This document shows positions 18,774 to 26,993 of a stretch of 64,000 bases of DNA, piece after piece. The notes beneath the pieces are model-generated. The model had not been told where the DNA came from. It searched no databases and saw only the letters and a list, made by a program, of their open reading frames with translations. Numbering within the stretch: the stretch's first letter is position 1; the number at the start of each line of letters is the position of its first letter. A program made the translations under genes and the position numbers. Source of the DNA: Martinezella lusitana (GTDB lineage: Bacteria; Pseudomonadota; Alphaproteobacteria; Rhizobiales; Rhizobiaceae); NCBI RefSeq assembly GCF_010668395.1, contig NZ_WUEY01000002.1, positions 372,001-436,000 on the forward strand. Reading direction: 5' to 3'.

Positions 18774-19052
18774 ATGACCACTACAAACGAAATCGCAGAC
18801 AAGATTGCCGAAGAGCACAAGCTCACCAAAGTTCAGAGCAAGGCAGTCGTCGAAGCCGTCTTTGCAGCCATCACCTCAGCCGCAACGTCCGGCGCAGAAA
18901 CCTCGATACCCGGCTTTGGCAAGTTCAAGGTCAAGGATACGCCGGAGCGCGAAGCACGCAATCCGGGAACAGGCGCAACCATCAAGGTTGCAGCGTCCAA
19001 GAAGCTGACCTTCACGCCGGCAAAGGCACTGAAGGACGCGCTCAACAAGTAA
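18774..19052 (+). CDS. HU-family DNA-binding protein
   Basis: A 92-residue histone-like protein. The two N-terminal helices (TTTNEIADKIAEEHKLTKVQ, then AVVEAVFAAITSAA) are followed by the beta-arm region with GFGKFKVKDTPEREARNPGTG (about 46-68) and the C-terminal helix FTPAKALKDAL. HU dimers bend and compact DNA. A good GGGGAAGCC ribosome site precedes the start, and a strong terminator follows. It is clearly a single-gene unit. Rhizobia carry several HU paralogues; this one is slightly divergent at its N-terminus from the common HupB type. Confidence 0.93.
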   Translation: MTTTNEIADKIAEEHKLTKVQSKAVVEAVFAAITSAATSGAETSIPGFGKFKVKDTPEREARNPGTGATIKVAASKKLTFTPAKALKDALNK

Positions 19053-19084
19053 GAGCCTTTTGGCTCTAAAAGCCACCTGACAGT

Positions 19085-19124
19085 AGAAATGCCGGCCCGT
19101 TGAAAGGCCGGCATTTCTGTTTTT
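19085..19124 (+). terminator. Rho-independent terminator after the HU gene
   Basis: AGAAATGCCGGCC and GGCCGGCATTTCT form a perfect 13-bp stem with an 8-base loop, followed by GTTTTT. A smaller hairpin (AGAGCC/GGCTCT, 19052-19067) overlaps the stop codon just before it. Confidence 0.95.
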
Positions 19125-19488
19125 GTCATCAGGTCGATATCTCGCTTTGCATCGGCTGATGTAACCGTTAAGGCAACAACGCCCCAGCCCCCAACGCCAC
19201 CGGATTACGATCAAGAGCAGCCGGGACGTTCCGGTCTTCGTCTTCGGTGACGACCGTCCTGCCGATCAGGCAGGACGCGCGGCAGCGGACAAAAGGCCTC
19301 AGCTTTCACACGTCCTCCACGATCGCGCCGGAAGAACCGCGGATTGGCGTTGCCCGCCTTGCCGCGGCAGCATCTCGCTACCGAAGTTCATCCGTCCCTT
19401 GTTTGTATCGCAACTCGCGGTGACGCTTGACACCGGCTAAATGGGCTTTTATTGATACGTATAACTAATACGTATAAGCAAACGAGCA
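19125..19488. other. Intergenic region upstream of the second lacI gene, with its promoter
   Basis: 364 bases without a gene. A perfect 8-bp hairpin GTCCTGCC/GGCAGGAC lies at 19256-19276, without T-run. A likely promoter for the lacI gene has TTGACA at 19427-19432, a 17-base spacer and a weak minus-10 (TATTGA, 19450-19455) that runs into the operator repeats. Confidence 0.5.
19455..19477. promoter_or_regulatory. Tandem ATACGTATAA repeats, probable autoregulatory operator
   Basis: ATACGTATAA occurs twice (19455-19464 and 19468-19477), 13 bases apart and each centred on the palindrome TACGTA. The pair overlaps the predicted minus-10 and ends 11 bases before the lacI start codon. This fits repression by the LacI protein encoded immediately downstream. 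Confidence 0.55.
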
Positions 19489-20502
19489 ATGATAAACGGA
19501 CGAGCAACGCAAAAGGATGTCGCGAAAGCGGCCGGGGTCTCTCAGGCAACCGTTTCCATGGTGCTGAGCGGCGGCGGCGCGTCGATCCCGGCGGAGACAT
19601 GGGAACGGATCACCAAGGCGGCGAAAGATCTCGGCTACGTACCGAACCGCTTCGCGCAAGCGCTCAAGACGAGCCGCTCGATGACCATTGCCTGCATCGT
19701 GCCCGATATCACCAACCCCTTCTACCCATCGCTGATCCGCGGCATCCAATCGGTGGCGGACGGGCTGAACTACGATGTCATCACCGTCAATACGGACGGC
19801 ACGCCCGAGCGCGAGCGCCACTTTCTGGATTGGGCGCGGCAGGGGCGCGTCGATGGCGTGATCGGCGTCTTCTTCTCGCTGAATGCGCGGGATCTCAGCC
19901 CATTGGTCGAGGCAGGTGTTCCGGTGGTGCGAATTGAATCGTCCAAGAAGCGCGGCGGGGACATCCCGGTCGATGACATCTACGTCGATAGCCGCGCGGC
20001 CGCGCAGGCGGTGACGGAATATTTGCTGGGCCTCGGCCATAGCCGTATCGCCCTCGTTGCCGGCCGCGGCGGCCCGCAGGCCCACCGGATCGAAGGCTAT
20101 CGCACGGCGCTTGCAAAGCTCGGCCATCCCGATCACGTCGTCATCGACGACGAATTTTCCGAAATGGGCGGCATACGTGCGGCCGAAAACATCCTCGGCG
20201 GCGATTTTCGCCCCACCGCGATCTTCGCCGCAAACGACCTGATGGCGATTGGCGTGATGCAGTCGCTGCGCGAACGGCGCATCCGCATCCCCGACGACAT
20301 CGCCGTCGTCGGCTTCGATGACATTTCGGCGGCCAAGCTGGTCACTCCGACCCTGACCACGGTCGCGCAGTTTCAATGGAAAATGGGAGAACGTGCCGCG
20401 CAGACCCTGATGGATCGTCTGCGGGGAGAGAAGACAGGTGCAGGAACTGCAGTCGAAATGCCCTTCGACCTCGTCGTCAGGGGCTCAACGAGCAACGAAT
20501 AA
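19489..20502 (+). CDS. LacI-family regulator of the ABC operon at 20524-26812
   Basis: A 337-residue LacI/GalR regulator. The helix-turn-helix is at residues 6-30 (TQKDVAKAAGVSQATVSMVL), then the hinge helix (YVPNRFAQALKT) and a sugar-binding-protein-like sensor domain with IACIVPDITNPFYPSLIRGI and AVVGFDDISAA. It is the first gene of its transcript; the substrate-binding protein gene begins 21 bases after its stop. It probably controls its own operon through the tandem repeats at 19455-19477. The inducer is not known but should be the imported sugar or a derivative. Confidence 0.92.
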   Translation: MINGRATQKDVAKAAGVSQATVSMVLSGGGASIPAETWERITKAAKDLGYVPNRFAQALKTSRSMTIACIVPDITNPFYPSLIRGIQSVADGLNYDVITVNTDGTPERERHFLDWARQGRVDGVIGVFFSLNARDLSPLVEAGVPVVRIESSKKRGGDIPVDDIYVDSRAAAQAVTEYLLGLGHSRIALVAGRGGPQAHRIEGYRTALAKLGHPDHVVIDDEFSEMGGIRAAENILGGDFRPTAIFAANDLMAIGVMQSLRERRIRIPDDIAVVGFDDISAAKLVTPTLTTVAQFQWKMGERAAQTLMDRLRGEKTGAGTAVEMPFDLVVRGSTSNE

Positions 20503-20523
20503 AAGCAAAATTGGAGGAGACCT

Positions 20524-21843
20524 ATGCACAGACGTACCGTTTTGAAGGCAGGCCTCGGCCTGGCCACCTTGCCGCTCATGTCCCGCTTCGCATCCGCGGC
20601 GGATCAGAAACCCATATCCTTCTGGTATGAATCCGCTTCGCCGGAGAACCAGGACAACCTGAAAAACATCCTGATCGACCCGTTCAATGCAGCGCACCCC
20701 GACGAGCTTCTGAGCATCGACTTCCGCGGCTCCGATCTCGACAAGCAATTGCGCATTGCGATGGTGGCGGGCACCGGTCCCGATGTCGTCTTCACGGCCG
20801 GTCCGAGCTATGTCGCGGCGATGGCCCAGGCCGGTCAGCTTCTGCCGCTGGATGATTACGCCAAGAAATATGGCTGGAACGAGCGGGTGCTGCCGCTCTT
20901 CCTCGATCTCGGCCGCTACAACGGCAAGCTCTACGCTCTGGCGAAGACCTACGAAACGCTCGGCCTCTTCTACAACAAGACCCTGTTCGACCAGAACAAA
21001 TGGAAGGTGCCGACGACGATACCTGATTTCGAAGCACTTGCCGACGAGATGAAGGCCAAGGGCCTCGCTCCGTTCGGCGCGGGCAACGCCGACTGGCGCC
21101 CGGCGAACGAGCACTACGTCTCGATCGCCTTCAACTCGATCGCAGGGCCGGAGAACGTCTACAAGGCGCTGACGGGCGCCATTCCGTGGACCGATCCCGC
21201 CTTCGTCCACTCGATCGACAAGCTCGCGGAGTGGTGGGACAAGGGCTACTTCGGCGACAACTATTTCTCGCTGACGCTCGAGCAGGCTTTTGCGCAGATC
21301 GCCAGCGGCCAGGCCGGCATGGCGCCGACCGGCACCTGGAACTTCACCAACGTCCAGACCTATTTCCCGCAGAACAATGCGGAGCCGGGCTTCGTCGGCT
21401 TCCCGAGCGAGAAAGGCGATCCGATCTTCGCGCTTGGCATCGGCTCGACATTGTCGATCAACGCCAAATCAAGCAACACCGATGGCGCCGCAGCCGTTCT
21501 CGACTACATGTTCACGGACGACTACTACAGCAAGATGAACTCCGTCTGGCAGGGCGAATGGAACCTGCCGCTGGCCGATCTTTCCAAGGTCAAGCTGTCG
21601 GACAAGGTGCTGCCTCTCTACGAGGATGCGATGAAGCAGCTGGCCGGCGCGGTCGGCGCAGGTAAATATGGCTACACGACCTGGACTTTCCTGCCGCCTG
21701 CCACGGACACCTATCTGGTCAGCGGCATGGAGGAAGTCTGGCTCAAAAAGACGAAGTCGGCCGACTTCCTCAAGAAGCTCGACGAGACTTTCAAGCAGGA
21801 ACGCGATGCCGGCAAGGCGCCGGCGGTTCCACCCCGCGCCTGA
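20524..21843 (+). CDS. Sugar-type ABC transporter substrate-binding protein
   Basis: A 439-residue family 1 extracellular solute-binding protein. The N-terminus looks like a Tat signal (RRTVLK then a hydrophobic stretch, cleavage near SAADQ), so it may be exported folded. Mature-domain signs are FRGSDLDKQLRIAMVAGTGPDVV near residues 65-90 and GQAGMAPTGTWNF near 260. It delivers its ligand to the permeases encoded next. GGAGGAG lies before the ATG, and a hairpin follows the gene. The closest relatives by layout are oligosaccharide/sugar binders; the ligand is unknown. Confidence 0.9.
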   Translation: MHRRTVLKAGLGLATLPLMSRFASAADQKPISFWYESASPENQDNLKNILIDPFNAAHPDELLSIDFRGSDLDKQLRIAMVAGTGPDVVFTAGPSYVAAMAQAGQLLPLDDYAKKYGWNERVLPLFLDLGRYNGKLYALAKTYETLGLFYNKTLFDQNKWKVPTTIPDFEALADEMKAKGLAPFGAGNADWRPANEHYVSIAFNSIAGPENVYKALTGAIPWTDPAFVHSIDKLAEWWDKGYFGDNYFSLTLEQAFAQIASGQAGMAPTGTWNFTNVQTYFPQNNAEPGFVGFPSEKGDPIFALGIGSTLSINAKSSNTDGAAAVLDYMFTDDYYSKMNSVWQGEWNLPLADLSKVKLSDKVLPLYEDAMKQLAGAVGAGKYGYTTWTFLPPATDTYLVSGMEEVWLKKTKSADFLKKLDETFKQERDAGKAPAVPPRA

Positions 21844-21852
21844 CGGACCGCC

Positions 21853-21882
21853 GCAGGGCGGCGCCAAAAGCGCCGTCCCTGC
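21853..21882 (+). promoter_or_regulatory. Intercistronic hairpin after the binding-protein gene
   Basis: GCAGGGCGGCGC pairs with GCGCCGTCCCTGC (one bulged base) around a 5-base loop. There is no T-run. Such hairpins commonly protect the binding-protein mRNA and lower expression of the permease genes. Confidence 0.6.
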
Positions 21883-21894
21883 CCGGAGGATATT

Positions 21895-22740
21895 ATGCAC
21901 CGACTCTATCTCGTCCCGACGATGATCATCAATGTCATCATCGTCCTCGTTCCCGCGTTGCTGACGGTGGCGCTCGCCTTCTGCAGCTGGGACGGCATCT
22001 CCTCGCCCACCTTTGCGGGCCTCGACAATTTTCGCGCGCTTGCCGACGATCGCGTTTTCTGGCTGGCGCTTGGCAACAACATCATCTGGACGGCCGTTTT
22101 CCTGACCGTGCCGATCCTCATGGGATTGCTGGCCGCTTCCATGCTGCTGATCGTGCGTCGCGGCAGCAATTTCTTCCAGGTCGTCTACTTCCTGCCCGTC
22201 GTCATCGCCACCGCAATCACGGCCCGCATCTGGCAGGGCATGATCTACAGCCCGGTCACCGGCGTCTTCGGCCTCCTCAAGAAATATGGGCTGCCGATCC
22301 CCAATCCGTTGACCCAGCCGCCGATCGCGCTCTTCGGGGTCGCTACCGTCGACCTCTGGCATTGGTGGGGGTTTCTCTGCGTCATCTTCTTCGCCGCACT
22401 TCGGCAGGTGTCGCAGGAGCAGATCGAAGCCGCCCGCATCGAAGGCGCGACCTATTTCCAGATGATGCGCTACGTGCTGCTGCCCGGCATCCGGCCAACC
22501 ATCACGCTGATGATGATTATGACCGTCATCTGGTCGTTCCTCGCCTTCGATTTCGTCTACATCCTCACGCAGGGCGGCCCCGCCTTCTCGAGCGAACTGC
22601 TCTCGACGCTCGCCTACCGCAAGGCATTCTATGATCTGAACGTCGGACAAGCGGCAGCGGCGGCGCTTGTCATCAGCCTGTTCGGGCTCGTCGGCACGTT
22701 CTTCTACGTTCGTATCCAGACCAGGGAGGGCGAGCAATGA
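21895..22740 (+). CDS. ABC transporter permease, MalF/UgpA type
   Basis: A 281-residue inner-membrane permease with about six helices. The cytoplasmic EAA loop that docks on the ATPase is visible as EQIEAARIEGATYFQMMRYV near residues 180-200. It starts after GGAGGAT and overlaps the next permease gene by four bases (ATGA). With its partner it forms the translocation channel for the sugar-type substrate. Confidence 0.93.
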   Translation: MHRLYLVPTMIINVIIVLVPALLTVALAFCSWDGISSPTFAGLDNFRALADDRVFWLALGNNIIWTAVFLTVPILMGLLAASMLLIVRRGSNFFQVVYFLPVVIATAITARIWQGMIYSPVTGVFGLLKKYGLPIPNPLTQPPIALFGVATVDLWHWWGFLCVIFFAALRQVSQEQIEAARIEGATYFQMMRYVLLPGIRPTITLMMIMTVIWSFLAFDFVYILTQGGPAFSSELLSTLAYRKAFYDLNVGQAAAAALVISLFGLVGTFFYVRIQTREGEQ

Positions 22741-23570
22741 GGCTCGTGGAAAGCCGTCTGACCCTTTGGGTCTGCTATATCCTTCTGGGCATCTTCGCCT
22801 TCCTCGCGCTCTTCCCGATCGCCCTTCTGGTGCTGAATTCGCTGAAGCCCGCCGCCCAGATCGTCCAGAATCCGCTTGGATTGCCGCAGCCGATCCGATG
22901 GCAGAATTTCGTCAATGCCTGGAACCACGCGAAGTTCTCGAAGACCTTCATCAATTCGGTGATCGTGTCCGGCACGACCATCGCGCTCGTCTGCACGACA
23001 TCGTCGCTGACGGCCTATGTGATCGCCCGCCGCAAGATCAAAAGCTGGAAGATCTTCACCTTCTATCTTCTGGCAACGACGACGGCGCCGATCCAGCTCT
23101 ATATCTTCCCGCTCTATTTCGGCTTTGCGAAGCTCGGCCTCATCAACAATATCTTCGGCGTGGCGCTGATCTATACCGCACTCTACAGCCCCTTCGCCGT
23201 GATGCTGCTCAGGACCTACTTCCTCGCTGTCCCGAAGGAGCTCGAAGAGGCCGCGATCGTCGACGGCGCGACGCACTGGCAGGTGTTCTGGCGGGTGATG
23301 CTGCCGATCGTCTCGCCCGGCATCCTCACCGTGGCGCTGATCATCGGGCTGAATTCGTGGAACGAGTTCCTCATCGCCACAACCTTCCTGCAGAAGCAGG
23401 AGAATATGACGGCCGTCATCGCCTTCTTCCTGCTGTCCGGCCAGTACAGCTCCGACTGGGGCGAGATCATGGCGGCGGCACTCATCATCGTCGTGCCCGT
23501 CGTTGCCCTCTTCGTCTTCATGCAGAAGCGCTTCATCGAGGGCATGGCCGGCGGCTCGGTCAAGGGTTGA
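22737..23570 (+). CDS. ABC transporter permease, MalG/UgpE type
   Basis: A 277-residue partner permease with six predicted helices. The EAA loop reads ELEEAAIVDGATHWQVFWRV near residues 168-187, and the C-terminus has the typical MQKRFIEGMAGGSVKG ending of MalG-type proteins. Translation is coupled to the previous permease by a four-base overlap. The glycohydrolase-family gene begins 30 bases after its stop. Confidence 0.94.
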   Translation: MRLVESRLTLWVCYILLGIFAFLALFPIALLVLNSLKPAAQIVQNPLGLPQPIRWQNFVNAWNHAKFSKTFINSVIVSGTTIALVCTTSSLTAYVIARRKIKSWKIFTFYLLATTTAPIQLYIFPLYFGFAKLGLINNIFGVALIYTALYSPFAVMLLRTYFLAVPKELEEAAIVDGATHWQVFWRVMLPIVSPGILTVALIIGLNSWNEFLIATTFLQKQENMTAVIAFFLLSGQYSSDWGEIMAAALIIVVPVVALFVFMQKRFIEGMAGGSVKG

Positions 23571-23600
23571 ACGATTTTTCAAATATACATGGAGTGAATG

Positions 23601-25709
23601 ATGCAGCTTCCGAACGACTATCTCGAACGTGTCTATGCCGGCGTCCTGGGCAAGCTCGTCGGCGTCTATCTGGGCCGCCCTTTCGAGGGATGGACCTATC
23701 AGAAGATCATGGAGGAACTCGGGCCCATCGAGTATTACGTCCATGAGCGCCTGAACCAGCCTCTGGTCGTCACCGACGACGATGTCGCCGGCACCTTCAC
23801 CTTCATCCGCGCCCTTGAGGACTACGGCATCAAGCCGGATCTCTCGGCCGAAGAAATCGGCAAGGCCTGGCTCAACTATATCGTCGAGGAGCGGTCGATC
23901 CTCTGGTGGGGCGGCAACGGCAATTCGACCGAACACACGGCTTGGCTCAACCTCAAGAAGGGCGTGCCTGCGCCGCATTCCGGCTCGATCGCCACCAACG
24001 GCCAGGGTGTGGCCGAGCAGATCGGCGCCCAGATCTTCATCGACGGATGGGCCATGGTTGCCCCCGGCCAGCCGGAACTGGCAGCCAGGCTCGCCGAACA
24101 GGCCGGCAAGGTCAGCCATGACGGCGAATCCGTCTATGCCGCCATGCTCTGGGCCGCGATGGAGGCTGAAGCGTTCGTCGCCTCCGACATCGATCACCTC
24201 ATCGATACCGGCCTGAAGCTGATCCCGCGCGACAGCCTGATTGCCAGGCTGATTGCCGACATTCGCAGCTGGCACAAGGCGCATCCCGATTGGCGCGACA
24301 CGCGCCAGAAGATCCAGGACAACTACGGCTACGACAGATATCCCGGCAATTGCCATGTCATACCCAATCACGCCCTGATGATCATGACGGTGCTTTACGC
24401 GCCGCACGATTTCCAGAAGGCGCAGATGATCGTCAACACCTCCGGCTGGGACACGGACTGCAATGCCGGCAATGTCGGCTGCCTGCTCGGCATCATGAAC
24501 GGTCTCGACGGCCTTGCAGAGGGCCCGGATTTCCGGGGGCCCATCGCCGACCGCATGCTGATCTCTTCGGCCGACGGCGGCAACTCCATCAACGATGCCG
24601 TGCGCCAGGCATACTTCCTCACCAATCTCGGTCTCCAGCTCGCCGGCCACCAGTCGCTCGGCGCGCCGAAGAACGGCGCGCAATTTCACTTCTCGCTTCC
24701 CGGCAGCCAGCAAGGCTTCCGCCCGCAGACCGGTCTCGACACGGCAAGCGGCGTGCGCGTCGGCAATACCGAATTCGAGAGTGGCCGCGCGTTGACGATC
24801 GACTACGAATCCCTTGGACCCGCCCAAAGCGCCGTCGTGACGACGCCGACCTTTTCGCCGCGTGAAATGCTCGACATGCGCACCTATGACCTGATGGCGA
24901 CGCCGCTCGTCTATGCCGGCCAGGTGGTGAAGGCACACGTCAAGGCCGATCAGCAGAACCGGGGCGCGATCGAAGCGCGCCTGCGCATTCGTGTCTATGA
25001 CGAGCGCGACCAGCTCCGCGATATCGACTCCGATCCGGTTGCCCTCCAGCCCGGTGCCGAAGCCATCCTCGAATGGACGCTTCCCGACACGGATGGCCAG
25101 CCGATCGCCGAAATCGGCATCGCCGTAAACGGCACCGGCAGACGTGCCGATGGCCGGCTGCTCGTCGACTATCTCCGTTGGGACGGGGCACCGAGGCTTA
25201 CCCTCAAGCGCCCGGCCGGCGATAGCGATTTCTGGCGCATGGCCTGGGTGAACGGCGCGAGCTTCTTCTCCAAGCGCTTCCCGGCCGCCTTCCGGATCTC
25301 GCAAAACCAAGGCGAAGGCATCATCATTCACGGCACCCGCCAATGGACGGACTACCAGGCCTCCGGTCAGGTGATGATTCATCTCGGCAACTATGGCGGC
25401 CTTGCCGTCCGTGCCCAGGGCCTGCGCCGCTACTATGGCGCCCGCGTGACGCGCGACGGCAAGATGCAGATCGTCAAGGTCCGTGACGAGGATACCAAGG
25501 TCCTTGCCGAGACGGCCTTCAAGACCGAGTTCGACAAGCACATTGCGATGAAGGTCACGGCAAAGGGGAGGCAGATCACCTTCGAAGCCGACGGAGTTTC
25601 CGTGACGGCGGAGGACACCGCCGCGGATGCCTTCCGTGACGGCGGCATTGGCCTGCTTGTCCATGAAGGCGCCCTTTCGTCCAACGAGATCCGGATCGGA
25701 GGGGCATGA
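23601..25709 (+). CDS. ADP-ribosylglycohydrolase-family protein with C-terminal beta-sandwich region
   Basis: A 702-residue protein. Residues about 1-340 match the ADP-ribosylglycohydrolase (ARH/DraG) fold: GKLVGVYLGRPFEGW at the N-terminus, the metal-binding acidic cluster VTDDDVAGT near 55 and the second metal motif GWDTDCNAGNVGCLLG near 285-300. Residues about 380-702 look like beta-sandwich modules; the last 130 resemble laminin-G/DUF1080-like folds (GLAVRAQGLRRYYGARVTRD). No signal peptide is seen, so it should act in the cytoplasm on the imported compound. The ATG at 23601 is six bases after GGAG; an adjacent ATG at 23598 is possible. It lies between permease and ATPase genes and overlaps the ATPase start by four bases, which ties it to transport. 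An N-glycoside or ribosylated substrate is a reasonable guess. Confidence 0.82.
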   Translation: MQLPNDYLERVYAGVLGKLVGVYLGRPFEGWTYQKIMEELGPIEYYVHERLNQPLVVTDDDVAGTFTFIRALEDYGIKPDLSAEEIGKAWLNYIVEERSILWWGGNGNSTEHTAWLNLKKGVPAPHSGSIATNGQGVAEQIGAQIFIDGWAMVAPGQPELAARLAEQAGKVSHDGESVYAAMLWAAMEAEAFVASDIDHLIDTGLKLIPRDSLIARLIADIRSWHKAHPDWRDTRQKIQDNYGYDRYPGNCHVIPNHALMIMTVLYAPHDFQKAQMIVNTSGWDTDCNAGNVGCLLGIMNGLDGLAEGPDFRGPIADRMLISSADGGNSINDAVRQAYFLTNLGLQLAGHQSLGAPKNGAQFHFSLPGSQQGFRPQTGLDTASGVRVGNTEFESGRALTIDYESLGPAQSAVVTTPTFSPREMLDMRTYDLMATPLVYAGQVVKAHVKADQQNRGAIEARLRIRVYDERDQLRDIDSDPVALQPGAEAILEWTLPDTDGQPIAEIGIAVNGTGRRADGRLLVDYLRWDGAPRLTLKRPAGDSDFWRMAWVNGASFFSKRFPAAFRISQNQGEGIIIHGTRQWTDYQASGQVMIHLGNYGGLAVRAQGLRRYYGARVTRDGKMQIVKVRDEDTKVLAETAFKTEFDKHIAMKVTAKGRQITFEADGVSVTAEDTAADAFRDGGIGLLVHEGALSSNEIRIGGA

Positions 25710-26812
25710 TGGCCACCGTTACCATAGACAAGGCCCGCAAGGCCTACGGCGCCGTGGAAATCCTCCACGGCGTCTCCGTCGATATCGCCGACGGCGAATT
25801 CGTCGTCCTGGTCGGACCGTCGGGCTGCGGAAAATCCACCCTTCTCCGAATGATTGCGGGCCTCGAGGACATCACCGGCGGCACGGTCAGCATCGGCGGG
25901 CGCGTGGTCAACGACTTGCCGCCCAAGGAGCGCGACATTTCCATGGTCTTCCAGAATTATGCGCTCTATCCGCATATGACGGTCGCCGAAAACATGGCTT
26001 TTTCGCTGACGCTCGCCGGAGCCCCGAAAGAGGAGAAGCAGAAGCGCGTGGCGCATGCCGCGCAGATTCTCGGTCTCACCGACCTGCTCGGGCGTTATCC
26101 CCGCCAGCTTTCAGGCGGCCAGCGGCAGCGCGTCGCCATGGGCCGCTCGATCGTTCGCGATCCGCAGGTCTTCCTGTTCGACGAGCCTCTATCCAACCTC
26201 GATGCGAAACTTCGGGTGGCCATGCGCGCCGAGATCAAAAGCCTGCATCGGCGTCTTGCGACGACGACGGTCTACGTGACCCATGACCAGGTCGAGGCGA
26301 TGACCATGGCCGACCGGATCGTGGTCATGAACGGCGGCCATATCGAGCAGATCGGCCGGCCGCTCGAGCTCTACGACAATCCGCAAAGCACGTTCGTTGC
26401 CGCCTTCATCGGCTCTCCGGCGATGAACCTCCTGAACGGGCGCTTCGACAGCGCCGGTGGCCGACCCGTCTTCAAAACGAATGACGGCATCCTGTTGCCC
26501 CTGCCCGACGATGCTCCGAAGCTCGCCAGCGTGGAGGGGATATACGGCATTCGCCCGGAATATTTCACCCTGTCGGCCGCCAATGTCGGCATTCCGGCGC
26601 GTGTGGTGGTGGTCGAGCCGCTCGGTTCGGAAACGCATGTGACGGCGACGGTGGGCGAACAGACGATCGTGACCGTCTTCCACGAACGGCTGAATATCGA
26701 ACCGGAACAGACGATCTGGCTACAGCCGCGGACGGAGCGCATCTGCATGTTCGATGCAGGCGGGCGACGGCTGAACGAAAAAGCTGCCGAGCGAAATCTG
26801 CAGCATACGTAA
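25706..26812 (+). CDS. ABC transporter ATP-binding protein, MalK/UgpC type
   Basis: A 368-residue ATPase. Walker A is GPSGCGKST (about residues 39-47), the signature is LSGGQRQRVAMGRSIV near 135-150, Walker B VFLFDEPLSNLD follows, and the switch His is in VYVTHDQVEAMTMADRI. The C-terminal third is the TOBE/regulatory domain of MalK-type proteins (GIRPEYFTLS). Its ATG overlaps the glycohydrolase stop (ATGA). It powers the two permeases encoded upstream and is the last gene of the operon. Confidence 0.95.
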   Translation: MMATVTIDKARKAYGAVEILHGVSVDIADGEFVVLVGPSGCGKSTLLRMIAGLEDITGGTVSIGGRVVNDLPPKERDISMVFQNYALYPHMTVAENMAFSLTLAGAPKEEKQKRVAHAAQILGLTDLLGRYPRQLSGGQRQRVAMGRSIVRDPQVFLFDEPLSNLDAKLRVAMRAEIKSLHRRLATTTVYVTHDQVEAMTMADRIVVMNGGHIEQIGRPLELYDNPQSTFVAAFIGSPAMNLLNGRFDSAGGRPVFKTNDGILLPLPDDAPKLASVEGIYGIRPEYFTLSAANVGIPARVVVVEPLGSETHVTATVGEQTIVTVFHERLNIEPEQTIWLQPRTERICMFDAGGRRLNEKAAERNLQHT

Positions 26813-26820
26813 GGCCAACG

Positions 26821-26840
26821 GCGCCGCCGCACGGCGGCGC
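26821..26840 (+). terminator. GC-rich hairpin at the end of the ABC operon
   Basis: GCGCCGCCG and CGGCGGCGC form a perfect 9-bp stem around CA, nine bases after the ATPase stop. There is no T-run, so it may stabilise the 3' end or aid factor-dependent termination rather than act alone. Confidence 0.5.
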
Positions 26841-26993
26841 ATCACGCCCTGAGCTCGCTTGATGATGACGCCTTTCCGATCTGTTGATCGGCCCGGCCAC
26901 TCCAATCCCGACTACCATATCGGCAAGCCTGTCCCGATGTTCGGATGAAACCATCCGGGCAGGTGATTGCCTTGAGGATCAGCAGGCCCCTCT

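Noticed and set aside
22704..25664. 986-codon open frame on the minus strand opposite the permease and glycohydrolase genes
   Set aside because: It is antisense to three well-recognised genes, has no family features and its composition (Arg, Asp, His, Gly) is that of a GC-rich shadow frame.
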